Source of the DNA: Firmicutes bacterium UBA993
GTDB lineage: Bacteria; Bacillota; Dethiobacteria; DTU022
Length of the DNA stretch: 35,282 bases
Direction of reading: 5' to 3'
NCBI GenBank assembly: GCA_002292015.1
Contig: DBBD01000068.1
Coordinates: forward strand, 1 to 35,282
The translations under genes were made by a program, and so were the position numbers. The notes under the pieces were generated by a model. It saw nothing but the letters and a program-made list of their open reading frames with translations. It was not told the origin of the DNA and did not search any database. This document shows, piece by piece, positions 16,424 to 25,401 of the stretch (its first letter is position 1; the number at the start of each line of letters is the position of its first letter).

Positions 16424-18082
16424 CTAATGAATTGGCCAGGGCAGTTCCATGCCGCCAAAAAGGGCTTCGGGGTCAGTCCGCACGTTTATACAGGCCGGTT
16501 TACCACTGGCAAAGGCCTTGTGAAGGGCCGGCTTAATGTCGGCGATTGTCTCTACATAGATACCGACGCCACCTAAGGTTTCGACTATCCGATCGTAATG
16601 CATAAAACCGAGATCAGCGCCGATTGTGCGATCGGGACCATAAGTCTGGCGCTGAACGCGGCGAATCTGGCCCCAGCCGCTGTCATTGGAGATAATGCAG
16701 ACAATCGGGATTTTGTGACGCACCGCGGTGTCAAATTCCATCACGCTTAGCCCCAGCGAACCATCGCCGCTGATCAGTATCAGTGGGCTATCAGGGAAGG
16801 CCAGTTTGCCGGCCAGGGCAAAGGGCAGGCCAACCCCTAAGTGCCCGAACGCCCCGATCCACTGCAGTGATCCGGGGCTATAAGCCTGCAGCGAGAGTAC
16901 GGTAAAACCGGCAATATCGCCGCCGTCGACCACAACCGCCGCATCCCGCGGCAGGAACTGCTGCACTTCGGCAACCAGGCGGGCAGGGTGAATTGGTTCA
17001 GCATCGGATGCCGCCTGCCGGCTGATTGCATCGCGCGCTACCGCCTTCAGGGTCTGCACGGTGGAAGGCCACTGCGGATCGAGATTCATTTTTACCCCGG
17101 TCATGGCCAGGGTTAGCTGTTGCAAAACAGCTCCGGCATCGCCGGGCAGGGCTACATCAACCGGCCGGTTTTTGCCGATATCCCCGGTATGGATATCAAC
17201 CTGAATTGTTTTCATTTTTGCCTTAAAAAGCGGTGGCCGTCCGTAACCCAGAGTCCAGTCAAAACGGGTTCCCAGGATTAAAACCAAGTCAGCCTGCATT
17301 AAGCCCAAAGGATAAAAACCGCCGGAAAGCGGGTGATCTTCCGGGATTGCTCCCCGGGCCATAGTCCTGGTATAAACCGGAATATTGGTCAACTCGGCAA
17401 ATGCAGTCAGTTCATCGGCAGCGCCGGACCACCAGACACCGCTACCGGCGATAATAACGGGGCGTTCAGCCTTGCAAAGTAAATCGGCCGCCTCCTTGAC
17501 AGCATTTTCACAGCTGAAAAGACGGGTCTGCGGGCAGTATTGAGAAGGGTACCTTACTGTCAGATTATCGCCAACTTCAGCTTTGATGATGTCAATCGGG
17601 ATCTCTAAAAACACTGGCCCGGGCCGGCCGCTTTTTGCCTGTCGAAAAGCGGTAGCCACATATTCGGGCAGCCGCTCAACCTGGTAAACAGAGCGGGCCC
17701 ATTTTACCAGCGGTCTGATAATTTCCAGCTGGTCGATATCCTGCATTGAACCAAGGTCACGCATGGCCAGTGAACTGCGTCCGGCAATAACAACCATTGG
17801 CACAGCGCTCTGGGCCGCAACGGCAATCCCCGGCAGAGCATTAACCACGCCCGGACCGGCTGTAACCACCGCTACTCCCGGATGCCCGGTAAAACGGGCC
17901 CAGCCTTCGGCCATGTGCACAGCCGCCTGTTCGTGACGAGTATCGATAATGCGAATCCCCTCGGTCAGACAACCGTCATAAATCGGGTTGATATGACCGC
18001 CGCTCAGTGAAAAGATCAGCTCGATCCCTTCTTTTTTTAACATTTTGGCAACCAGGTTGCCGCCGTGCAGTCGCTTCGCCAT
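16424..18082 (-). CDS. ThDP-dependent C-C lyase/synthase (benzaldehyde lyase / acetolactate synthase-like)
   Basis: A 552-residue three-domain thiamine diphosphate enzyme. Glu51 in DTRHEQAA is the cofactor-activating glutamate; GDGS (439-442) with Asn466 is the ThDP/Mg2+ motif. From memory, the sequence resembles Pseudomonas benzaldehyde lyase more than acetohydroxyacid synthase. The GGH at 28-30 and Gln114 in MQDIDQ match its active-site His29 and Gln113, and GPNR-like and ACINV segments recur near the end. It probably breaks or forms a 2-hydroxy ketone or hydroxyacyl bond. AAGGGAG precedes the ATG. It is flanked by CoA-transferase and SDR genes on the same strand. Confidence 0.85.
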   Translation of the reverse strand: MAKRLHGGNLVAKMLKKEGIELIFSLSGGHINPIYDGCLTEGIRIIDTRHEQAAVHMAEGWARFTGHPGVAVVTAGPGVVNALPGIAVAAQSAVPMVVIAGRSSLAMRDLGSMQDIDQLEIIRPLVKWARSVYQVERLPEYVATAFRQAKSGRPGPVFLEIPIDIIKAEVGDNLTVRYPSQYCPQTRLFSCENAVKEAADLLCKAERPVIIAGSGVWWSGAADELTAFAELTNIPVYTRTMARGAIPEDHPLSGGFYPLGLMQADLVLILGTRFDWTLGYGRPPLFKAKMKTIQVDIHTGDIGKNRPVDVALPGDAGAVLQQLTLAMTGVKMNLDPQWPSTVQTLKAVARDAISRQAASDAEPIHPARLVAEVQQFLPRDAAVVVDGGDIAGFTVLSLQAYSPGSLQWIGAFGHLGVGLPFALAGKLAFPDSPLILISGDGSLGLSVMEFDTAVRHKIPIVCIISNDSGWGQIRRVQRQTYGPDRTIGADLGFMHYDRIVETLGGVGIYVETIADIKPALHKAFASGKPACINVRTDPEALFGGMELPWPIH

Positions 18083-18126
18083 CTATAAAACTCCCTTCTG
18101 CCCCTAAATTAAACCTATTTAAGCAT

Positions 18127-19611
18127 TTAATCCCAGAATTTCATGGTGCCGGTTTCAAGCAAGCTGACATGCAGTTTGAATGCATCGCGTAGGTTTTGAC
18201 TGATGTGGCCCGAAGGTGAACCTTCGAGATAACGATACAGGTAATCGCGGTAATCAGGATGCGCGCATTTATCGATAATGGCGCGGTTTTTTTCCCGCGG
18301 TCCCAAGCCGCGCAGGTCGGCCAGCCCCTGCTCGGTGACCAGCACCTGGACCGAGTGTTCGTTGTGATCAGGGTGGGTGACTATTGGCACAACGGTTGAT
18401 ATTTTCCCGTCCTTAATGGTCGAGGGGGCCATAAAAATTGACAGGTAAGCATTTCTGGTAAAGTCGCCACTGCCGCCGATGCCGTTCATCAGTTCGGTGC
18501 CACAGACATGGGTCGAATTGGCATGTCCGCTTAAATCAAATTCAAGTGCTGTGTTCAAAGCAATTACGCCTAAACGACGGATTACGCCGGGGTTGTTGGA
18601 AATTTCCTGCGGACGTAAAACAATTCGCTGGGAAAAGAAATCCATATTGTTGTAGATATGCTGCAGGTTAGCGTCAGAAACAGTAAGGCTGCAGGTGCTC
18701 GCCCCTAAAAGCTGTCCTTGTTCCATCAGTTCGATCAATCCGTCCTGAAAAACCTCGGTAAACATCAAAAAAGGCGGGATATCCGGATCATCACCCAAAG
18801 TTGACATTACGGCGTTGGCAATATTTCCAACCCCGGCCTGCAACGGTAAAAACTCGGGCGGGATCCGTCCGGCCCGTTGCTCTTCAAGCAGAAAATCAAC
18901 CACCTGGTGAGCGATGCGGCGGCTGATTTCATCGGGCTCATGCAGCGGCGCCGTACCATCTGGCTCGTTATTGTCGATAACAGCGACGATTTTCTTCGGG
19001 TTAACCAGAGCATAAGGCATTCCGATTTTATTCAGCGGATCGTAAATGGGGATCGGGTTACGATGTGGGGGGGAGGGTAGCATTAGCACATCGGCCATCT
19101 CACTTAAGCGAACCGAGTGATAGCGGTTAAGTTCAATAATCACCTTCTCGGCACAGTGTAAAAAGGTTGGTGACGCACCGATTGAGGAAGAGAGGTAAAC
19201 CCGACCGTCCTTGGTGATTTCAGCCGCCTCAATCACCGCCCAGTCAACCGGTCCAAGAAATCCGAAAAGGACAGCCTGGGGTAGGTGCGACAGATGCATA
19301 TCGGTGAACTCGATTTTATTCTCGTTAATTTTTTTGCGCATAACCCGGGAAGATTGGTAGGGGGCGCGCCAGGCTACGGCCTCCGCTTCAGCCAGCAAAT
19401 CGTCGAGCCGACCGGTAGAAGCACCGGTAAGCACATTCAATTTATAGGGTTCGCCCTTAATATGCAGCTCCTTGGCCCGTCGGGCCAGGGCGCGGGGGAT
19501 AGCCTTTGCTGAACCGGCAGGAGTAAAACCGCTGAACGCCACCGTTTGCTTATCACCAATTAATGCTGCCGCTTCTTCGGCGGAAATACGGGGGAACTGT
19601 AGTGGGGACAT
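18127..19611 (-). CDS. Acetyl-CoA hydrolase/transferase family CoA-transferase
   Basis: A 494-residue class I CoA-transferase of the succinyl-CoA:acetate / acetyl-CoA hydrolase family, usual length. Glu286 in FTEVFQDG fits the catalytic glutamate that forms the enzyme-CoA thioester. GVGNIANAV (260-268) is the oxyanion segment, and GIGGSGDFTRNAYLSIF is a family signature. It exchanges CoA between a carboxylate and an acyl-CoA such as acetyl- or succinyl-CoA. It lies 44 bases upstream of the ThDP enzyme, suggesting that a carboxylic acid is activated for that pathway. The ribosome site is weak (GGTGG). A possible TATAAT (19650-19655, minus) lies upstream without a clear -35. Confidence 0.92.
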   Translation of the reverse strand: MSPLQFPRISAEEAAALIGDKQTVAFSGFTPAGSAKAIPRALARRAKELHIKGEPYKLNVLTGASTGRLDDLLAEAEAVAWRAPYQSSRVMRKKINENKIEFTDMHLSHLPQAVLFGFLGPVDWAVIEAAEITKDGRVYLSSSIGASPTFLHCAEKVIIELNRYHSVRLSEMADVLMLPSPPHRNPIPIYDPLNKIGMPYALVNPKKIVAVIDNNEPDGTAPLHEPDEISRRIAHQVVDFLLEEQRAGRIPPEFLPLQAGVGNIANAVMSTLGDDPDIPPFLMFTEVFQDGLIELMEQGQLLGASTCSLTVSDANLQHIYNNMDFFSQRIVLRPQEISNNPGVIRRLGVIALNTALEFDLSGHANSTHVCGTELMNGIGGSGDFTRNAYLSIFMAPSTIKDGKISTVVPIVTHPDHNEHSVQVLVTEQGLADLRGLGPREKNRAIIDKCAHPDYRDYLYRYLEGSPSGHISQNLRDAFKLHVSLLETGTMKFWD

Positions 19612-19664
19612 TTTATGACCACCAATCTGCGAATCTTTAGCTTAAGCTTATTATAGTCTAGTTT

Positions 19665-20876
19665 TTAGCGAAGCGGTTCGAACTTTTTATAGGTTAAACC
19701 TCGCCATAGCCACTCCAGCGGTCCATATTTGAACTTTTTAAACCAGAGATTACTCCAGATAACCTGGATCAGATAAAGTGCGATTGTGATAAGCACTCCC
19801 TGGGCCAATGAAACCTTGTAGAATAAGCCAAAGCCAAAACCGTAAAACAAGGTAATCAGGATCAGGGTCTGGGTCAGGTAATTTGTCAGTGCCATTCGGC
19901 CTGCTGCGGCGACCGGGGCCAGAAATCGCCGGCAACGTGTGGTCTGCAGTGACAGTAAAATCAGGGAGACATAGGCAGGAAAAATAAAAAGCGAGGCCAG
20001 GTAGTTAGTCGTCAGCAATAGAGCAAGTTTTGCAGCGCTCCCAACCGGCCAGACAGCGGTTTCAAGAAGCACATATAAGAGCAGAAACAGTGCACCGACA
20101 GGAAGACCGACGAAACAGATTTTAATAAACAGTGGCCTGTTAGCGCTAAGATCCTTGAAGATTCCTTTTCGGCCGGCATAAAGGCCGCACAAAAAGAACG
20201 CTAAAACTGCAGGGATCCAGACGATCAGGCTGATAAAAAGGTAAGGAACTTCATTGATTAGCCGAAAATTTAGCACTTCAAGAAAACTGCCGGTCGTATA
20301 AACGGCAATGGAAGCGTTGATCAGCTCTTCCATCACCTGGTCGTACTGCTCGCCTGCTATTGCCTCAGCCAAGCCTTGCGCAAATCCAGCTAATCCCTGT
20401 AGCACTGCGGTTAGAATAAAAAGTCCGATAATCCACCGTTTGACCTGCCGATCGTTTTTACGGCGAAAAGCCAGGAGGATGAAACCGACCAGGGCATAGG
20501 TAAAAAGAATATCCCCGGACCATAGTAAAAACAGGTGAATTGCTCCAATGGCGAGAAGCGCCAGTAACCGGCGGCGGTAGAGCAGACCTGGCTCCAGCCC
20601 TTTATCAAGTGCGCGTTCCATAAAAATATAAAAACCGAGGCCGAAGAGAAAAGAAAAAATGGCGTAAAACTTTCCAGTGAATAGCAACTGAATAAACCAG
20701 GCCACGGCCTGATCAAGGCCCGGCGAAAAAGTTGTAGGCAGCCGGTCTATCACCAGCGGGGATTTAAACAACGACATATTAACCATTAAAATGCCGAATA
20801 GGGCAATCCCCCTGATAATATCCAGTTCGCTGATTCTATCGGCCGGCTGAACCGGCTTTGCCTGCAAATTTTGCAT
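19665..20876 (-). CDS. DUF418 (YeiB-like) membrane protein
   Basis: A 403-residue polytopic protein with about 10 membrane segments. The start RISELDIIRGIALFGILMVNM and the C-terminal GRMALTNYLTQT...IWSNLWFKKFKYGPLEWLWRGLT are signatures of the YeiB/DUF418 family, related to acyltransferase-3 membrane proteins. Function is unproven; transport or acyl transfer has been suggested. AGGAGGTAAAG is a strong ribosome site. It sits between the nitrilase and the CoA-transferase without an obvious link to either. Confidence 0.88.
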   Translation of the reverse strand: MQNLQAKPVQPADRISELDIIRGIALFGILMVNMSLFKSPLVIDRLPTTFSPGLDQAVAWFIQLLFTGKFYAIFSFLFGLGFYIFMERALDKGLEPGLLYRRRLLALLAIGAIHLFLLWSGDILFTYALVGFILLAFRRKNDRQVKRWIIGLFILTAVLQGLAGFAQGLAEAIAGEQYDQVMEELINASIAVYTTGSFLEVLNFRLINEVPYLFISLIVWIPAVLAFFLCGLYAGRKGIFKDLSANRPLFIKICFVGLPVGALFLLLYVLLETAVWPVGSAAKLALLLTTNYLASLFIFPAYVSLILLSLQTTRCRRFLAPVAAAGRMALTNYLTQTLILITLFYGFGFGLFYKVSLAQGVLITIALYLIQVIWSNLWFKKFKYGPLEWLWRGLTYKKFEPLR

Positions 20877-20930
20877 ATCTTTACCTCCTCTTAACTATAT
20901 AACCTTCTGTACTACCGCGCTCGAGTGCTC

Positions 20931-21728
20931 TTACCTGATTTTCCGATCTTCAAGTGCCGGAAACCCGGAGCGTATGTTGGTCACCTCCTGCGGATTGATC
21001 ATAACAGTCAACTGTTCTTCTTTTATCCCGGCCCGGGCAATAATATCGCCCCAAGGGCCTACAACCATGCTGTTTCCTCCGAATTGCCGCTCGCTTTGCC
21101 CCCCTGCGCAATTACATGCGATCAGAAAAGCGAGGTTTTCAATTGCCCGGCTGCGGTTCAGAATAAGCCAGTGCTCGAGGCGGGCCAGCGGCCAGGCGGC
21201 TATAACAAAGAAAGTATCGACTGCAGAATCGACCATTTTGCGGTAGAGCTCAGGGAATCGCAAATCATAGCAGGTAGAAAATCCCCAGGTTCCGTATTTG
21301 TTTTTTAGAATATAAATACCGCTGCCGGCGGAAAGCACATTGCTTTCCGCAGACTGGTAACTGAAAAGGTGAATTTTACGGTAAATACCGCAAAGAGAAC
21401 CACCCGGACCAAGCAATAGGGTGGTGTTATAGAAACTGTCACTTTCTCGCTCTACAATACTGCCGGCTAACAGGTAACAGCCTATTTTTTCCGCCCACGG
21501 CGCCAGCCGGGTAAAGGTTTCGCCTTCTACGGATTCGCTTTCTTGCCGGTACAAATCGAAATTAAAAAAACCGGTTCCCCAGATCTCTGGTAGCATAACG
21601 ACCTGCGGCTGATTTTCTTCGGCAGCGGTTTGCTCCAGAACCTTTTCAACCCGCAGCAGCCGATCTGCCTTGGTTTCACTCTCTTTAATTTCAAGCTGAA
21701 TTAGTTTTACCCGCAGCACTGGAAACAT
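20931..21728 (-). CDS. Carbon-nitrogen hydrolase (nitrilase family)
   Basis: A 265-residue amidase-type nitrilase with the catalytic triad Glu48 (MLPEIW), Lys118 (IYRKIHLF) and Cys153 (STCYDLRFPELYR). It resembles the Nit2/omega-amidase branch, which deaminates small amides, including damaged glutathione or alpha-ketoglutaramate. The gene overlaps the end of cbiO by 38 bases if the ATG at 21728 is used. The GTG at 21719 gives the more usual MLRVxLIQ start, and AAGGGG lies at workable distance. Translational coupling to cbiO is likely. The substrate is not determined, and there is no obvious link to metal transport. Confidence 0.88.
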   Translation of the reverse strand: MFPVLRVKLIQLEIKESETKADRLLRVEKVLEQTAAEENQPQVVMLPEIWGTGFFNFDLYRQESESVEGETFTRLAPWAEKIGCYLLAGSIVERESDSFYNTTLLLGPGGSLCGIYRKIHLFSYQSAESNVLSAGSGIYILKNKYGTWGFSTCYDLRFPELYRKMVDSAVDTFFVIAAWPLARLEHWLILNRSRAIENLAFLIACNCAGGQSERQFGGNSMVVGPWGDIIARAGIKEEQLTVMINPQEVTNIRSGFPALEDRKIR

Positions 21729-22503
21729 TTCCCCTTACAGCATTTTCAGGGCATTCAGTTCCGGATCTGTGACGGTGCCAGGCAGCAGTTAGCGAATGAG
21801 GCAATTCCAGACCGTGTTCCTCCATCAGGTGGTGATCAGCCATCACAATTGGCGGCTCTCCGTCGGCTTGAATTGCTCCCTGATCCAGTACAATTACCCT
21901 GGTGCAGACTTCGAGAATAAATTCAAGATCGTGAGAGGCGATGAGCATCGATTTCTGCATCATATCCTTCAACATGCCCACCAAGCGACGACGATAGCGC
22001 ATATCCAGATCGGCTGTCGGTTCGTCAAGGATCAGCAGCTCGGGCTGCATGGCGATAATGCCGGCTAACGCTACCAATCGCTGTTCACCGCTTGAAAGCT
22101 GGTGAGGCACTCGATCTAATAAAGGACTTATACCGGTAGACACCGCAGCCCGATCAACGTTGATTGCTATTTCTTCTGGTGTCAAACCCATATTTTGCGG
22201 TCCAAAGGCAATATCCTCACAGACAGTGGGACAAATCAACTGATCGGCTGTGTGCTGAAAAACCATGCCGACAGCCGGGTTAAAGCGTCCTTTAAGGACA
22301 GGGGAACCGCTGATCATAATTTGGCCGGCTTTAGCGCTGACAATACCGGAGATTAACAAAAAAAGGGTTGTTTTCCCGGCCCCGTTTGGTCCGATTAATC
22401 CAACCCGTTCTCCTCTTTGAACATTGAAACTGATCGCGTTCAAAACCGGGACCTGCCCCGGATACCCAAATATAAGATCCTTTATTGCTAGAACTGAAGA
22501 CAA
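21691..22503 (-). CDS. cbiO: ECF transporter ATPase CbiO
   Basis: A 270-residue ABC ATPase. Walker A GPNGAGKT (38-45), signature LSSGE (136-140), Walker B LLILDEP with Asp160-Glu161, and the switch ASHDLE are present. QHTADQLICPTVCEDIAFGPQN is the characteristic CbiO/EcfA Q-loop region. It powers metal uptake with CbiM and CbiQ. The start is TTG, with AAAGGAGA seven bases ahead. It lies 77 bases after cbiQ, with a possible extra promoter in the gap. The tail beyond about residue 250 is unusual and overlaps the nitrilase start. Confidence 0.92.
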   Translation of the reverse strand: MSSVLAIKDLIFGYPGQVPVLNAISFNVQRGERVGLIGPNGAGKTTLFLLISGIVSAKAGQIMISGSPVLKGRFNPAVGMVFQHTADQLICPTVCEDIAFGPQNMGLTPEEIAINVDRAAVSTGISPLLDRVPHQLSSGEQRLVALAGIIAMQPELLILDEPTADLDMRYRRRLVGMLKDMMQKSMLIASHDLEFILEVCTRVIVLDQGAIQADGEPPIVMADHHLMEEHGLELPHSLTAAWHRHRSGTECPENAVRGNVSSAAGKTNSA

Positions 22504-22534
22504 TAACCGGTCTCCTTTGATTGCTACTTACCCA

Positions 22535-22543
22535 ATTATATCA
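22535..22543 (-). promoter_or_regulatory. Possible internal promoter before cbiO
   Basis: On the minus strand TGATATAAT forms an extended -10 (TATAAT at 22535-22540), identical to the ones before the PAS kinase and pheS. No convincing -35 lies 16-18 bases upstream. It could let cbiO and the nitrilase gene be expressed apart from cbiMQ. Confidence 0.4.
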
Positions 22544-22580
22544 CAAGAATCTAATCGATACTCTATCTTGGCGTCAGTAT

Positions 22581-23348
22581 TCAAGAGGCTGTAGAAAAGT
22601 AAAACTGCAAAAATAATAAGCCGGCAGCCGGCACCAAGGTTGCAACCAACGCTAAACGGTCTGCAGTTCGGGCCTCGTCAACTCTCTGTATCAAGCTTTC
22701 TTCACCGTAACCACGCAGGGTCATCGCCTGAAAAACCCGCTCTGACTGGTTATGACTGCGCACCAAGAGGGTGCCGACAATGTAAGCCAACGGCTTCAGC
22801 TCTTTTAAAGATCGACCTTTAAAACCCCTCAACCCCGATGCAATTTGCGTCTGGCGCAAATCTGTCAGGAGTTGACCGATGAAGCGGTTGGTGAAGATGA
22901 GCATCTCGGCCAACAACGACGGCAACCCCATGCTATGCATAGCCCCAACCAGCTTCGGCAAAGGTGTTCCGGCGAAAAGGCTGAGAACAAGGGCAAAGAT
23001 GCAGAGAAACTTAATCGCGATCAGCAGGACAATGAGGCTGCCTTCCAGTTTCAGGGTCAGAGGTCCGACCCTGGCCAAAACAGTGCTGCCATAGCCAAAG
23101 GGCATTATCAGGGCCGGCACAAGCAGAAAAAGCCCCGGCAAACGAATGCGCGACCAATAATAAGCAAAGCTTAATTGAGACAAACGGTAAATGACAACTG
23201 TAAGCAGGATTGCCAGGGGTAACAGCCATAGTTCACGGATAAAAGAAATGCTGAAAATCAGTGACAACAAACCGACTATCTTGTGGCGAATTTCCCAGCG
23301 TAAGAGTAGATTTGAGTCAGCGATAACGGTGTAGTTGAAAGTGATCAT
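22581..23348 (-). CDS. cbiQ: Cobalt/nickel ECF transporter transmembrane protein CbiQ
   Basis: A 255-residue membrane protein with about five hydrophobic segments. It carries two Ala-Arg-Gly-type coupling motifs, ASGLRGFKG and AMTLRGYG, that contact the ATPase. Its ATG overlaps the cbiM stop in an ATGA, so translation is coupled. It is the scaffold T component linking the CbiM substrate unit to CbiO. Confidence 0.92.
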   Translation of the reverse strand: MITFNYTVIADSNLLLRWEIRHKIVGLLSLIFSISFIRELWLLPLAILLTVVIYRLSQLSFAYYWSRIRLPGLFLLVPALIMPFGYGSTVLARVGPLTLKLEGSLIVLLIAIKFLCIFALVLSLFAGTPLPKLVGAMHSMGLPSLLAEMLIFTNRFIGQLLTDLRQTQIASGLRGFKGRSLKELKPLAYIVGTLLVRSHNQSERVFQAMTLRGYGEESLIQRVDEARTADRLALVATLVPAAGLLFLQFYFSTAS

Positions 23349-23995
23349 CTTTCCTCCATCTCCAGCAGTTCTGGTTTAACCCTGAGCAGGAAGATAACCA
23401 CCAGTGCAGTAAAAACCCCCTCAAGCAAAGCAATAGGCAGGTGTGCTGCCGCCAAGGTAATGATTGCCGCTCTTTCAGCAGCGACATCCAGCTGGGCAGG
23501 AATTGTATAGATCAGGAGCAGCGCTGCAGCTAATGCTCCCAAAGCAATAGCTAGAAAGCTGCCGCTGAAAGACAAAATGCCATTAATGGCTCTGCTACCA
23601 GAGCCGAAATAACAGCGGATGTGAAAAAGGGCACCGGCGAACAAAGACGAAAGACCGATCAGGCAGGCATTGATGCCCATGGTGGTAAGACCGCCGTGCT
23701 GAAACATTACTGCCTGGAAAAAAAGACCCACTAAAATGGCGGGAAAGGCAAACCAGCCGAGAACAATGCCCATCAAGCCGGAAAGAATCAGGTGCACGCT
23801 AGTTGGCGGCACTGGAATATGAATTAATGAAGCAGCAAAAAAAGCGGCCGTCAGTAAAGATGCCTGTGGGATCATCGCCCGTGGATTTTTATATTTACTC
23901 TTAATTCTGTTCAGTGATAGCCAAGTCAAACCCCCTGCGGCAGCATAACCGCCTAGGGCAACTGATGCCGGTAAAATGCCGTCAGCTATGTGCAT
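23345..23995 (-). CDS. cbiM: Cobalt/nickel ECF transporter substrate component CbiM
   Basis: A 216-residue membrane protein beginning MHIADGILP, the diagnostic CbiM/NikM N-terminus whose amino group and His2 bind the metal ion. About six further hydrophobic segments follow, with the SVHLILSGLMGIVLG core containing another conserved His. The ATG overlaps the upstream stop (TGATG). Co2+ and Ni2+ forms cannot be told apart here with certainty; the presence of a corrinoid-type methyltransferase gene nearby favours cobalt weakly. Confidence 0.93.
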   Translation of the reverse strand: MHIADGILPASVALGGYAAAGGLTWLSLNRIKSKYKNPRAMIPQASLLTAAFFAASLIHIPVPPTSVHLILSGLMGIVLGWFAFPAILVGLFFQAVMFQHGGLTTMGINACLIGLSSLFAGALFHIRCYFGSGSRAINGILSFSGSFLAIALGALAAALLLIYTIPAQLDVAAERAAIITLAAAHLPIALLEGVFTALVVIFLLRVKPELLEMEER

Positions 23996-24462
23996 CAGCT
24001 GTTCCTCCTACTGAAAAATAGCGCTGTGCCAACTGCACCCCAGCCAACAACCAGGGCCATTACTATTTTCTGCAGTAAACTGAGCCCGGCAGGCTCACCT
24101 GCTGAAATGCTTCCAGCCTCTGTGACCTCAAACCGGATCAGGTCGCCGTGCCCGGCCAGGCGGACCTGAATTTCCCACAATCCGGGCCGACTGTAATCGG
24201 GCGCGAAGATAAAGCGACCTTCCTCATCGCATGTTCCGGTTAACCAGGGTTCAAGCGGTTCATCCGGCGCGTAGATCGCTACCTGGCCTCCGGCCATCGG
24301 TTGGCCGGAATCATAAAGCGCGGTTATTTCAATTGCATTAACCGGCATTGCAGAGATATCGATACCATGCGCAAAAACTTCGAGTGGTGCCAGTAGCAAG
24401 ATCAGAGCGCTTACCAGGCCGATTCGGCTCAACTGAACAATACTGCACTGAGGTTTATTCAT
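23995..24462 (-). CDS. CbiL/NikL-like membrane-anchored extracytoplasmic component
   Basis: A 155-residue exported protein. An N-terminal hydrophobic signal ending near FAHGI, a beta-rich extracellular domain with a carboxypeptidase-regulatory-like pattern (PVNAIEITALYDSGQPMAGGQVAIYAP, DEEGRF), then one C-terminal membrane helix (about 133-150) with RRNS end. It sits directly before cbiM, the position of CbiL/NikL in CbiKLMQO systems, where it assists metal capture. The open frame reaches back to 24543, but that start overlaps the upstream gene and has no ribosome site, so ATG 24462 is preferred. Confidence 0.7.
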   Translation of the reverse strand: MNKPQCSIVQLSRIGLVSALILLLAPLEVFAHGIDISAMPVNAIEITALYDSGQPMAGGQVAIYAPDEPLEPWLTGTCDEEGRFIFAPDYSRPGLWEIQVRLAGHGDLIRFEVTEAGSISAGEPAGLSLLQKIVMALVVGWGAVGTALFFSRRNS

Positions 24463-24502
24463 CCCCGCTTCGCCTGCCCCAAACAAGTTTTTAACAATCG
24501 AA

Positions 24503-25354
24503 TTAATCCAAAAAAGCAGCGAGAGTATGCCCTTCGCCAACATGGGCCAGGTGTGTCATCACCGCGACCAAAAGATCTAAATCCTCTTCGGTTAACCGGC
24601 CTTCCAGATCGCTTAAACTGACCTCAAGCACACCGTCAACTGCCAGGGCAGCAAGCGGTCCAAAGCCAAGAGCATTCAAGTTTATATCATGGTCTGGATC
24701 TTCGCCATAATCACCGAAAAGGTGATCAAAGTGAAAGGTCATCTCCACGTCAGCGCTGCCCCCGGGCGTCAGGACGCCTTTTCGCTCATCTCCCACATAT
24801 TCGCCTCCCAGTAGGGCAACTGCACGATCCAGGCCCAGGCTGAACTCGATTGTTTTACCATCTTTCGCCGCGGTTCCGATCAACAACACAGCAAAGCCTT
24901 CAGCCGGACCGCCTGGCGCCCGGACCAGTTCCCAGTAAAGGGCATTGTACCGGCCGGCCGGCGCAGCAGTTGCTTCCCCGACCACAACAGGCTTGGCCTC
25001 CGGGTCGGCCAGGTCAACTGTATGCACGCCTGCTAAGTCAACCCTGACCCGGACTAGATCCTCAAACTCCCAGCCTCTATCGGTATCGAAAGGAGGATCA
25101 GTCTGAAAAGCTGCAATTGAAGCCAAAGTTAAATAGGCATGCTCGAAAGTGAGCGCCCAGCCATCTTTGCAGACAAAACCCTCCCGGATAAATTCCTCGC
25201 CGTCTGCTGTAAAAATCAGGACACCCGTTTCGTCAGCTTCTTCTTCAACGGGTAGCTCATCCTCTACAACCTGTTCCGCTGAGCAGCCGGCCACAAAAAA
25301 TAAGGCCAGTAAAACTATAAAGAAAAAAGATAATAAACCCCAATCTTTGCTCAT
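24503..25354 (-). CDS. His-rich lipoprotein heading the metal transporter operon
   Basis: A 283-residue lipoprotein: signal helix (7-20), lipobox VAGC with Cys24, an acidic linker (28-42), then a beta-rich domain. Likely metal ligands cluster late in the protein: His208, Asp210, His211 and the acidic HD pair near 222, then His268, His271 and His276 in THLAHVGEGH. I do not recognise a named family with certainty. Its position directly before the CbiL-like, cbiM, cbiQ and cbiO genes, and its histidine content, suggest an extracytoplasmic binding component (a CbiK-like role). AAGGAGG precedes the ATG; a promoter and palindrome are upstream. Confidence 0.7.
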   Translation of the reverse strand: MSKDWGLLSFFFIVLLALFFVAGCSAEQVVEDELPVEEEADETGVLIFTADGEEFIREGFVCKDGWALTFEHAYLTLASIAAFQTDPPFDTDRGWEFEDLVRVRVDLAGVHTVDLADPEAKPVVVGEATAAPAGRYNALYWELVRAPGGPAEGFAVLLIGTAAKDGKTIEFSLGLDRAVALLGGEYVGDERKGVLTPGGSADVEMTFHFDHLFGDYGEDPDHDINLNALGFGPLAALAVDGVLEVSLSDLEGRLTEEDLDLLVAVMTHLAHVGEGHTLAAFLD

Positions 25355-25401
25355 TTACCCTAACCTCCTTGATTGCACGCGGCGGGGCGAAAACTTCTAT
25401 G

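Noticed and set aside
16405..16458. Upstream extension of the SDR gene to an ATG at 16458
   Set aside because: The extension overlaps the end of the ThDP enzyme gene, while ATG 16404 has a strong GGAGGGGAG and matches the SDR family start.
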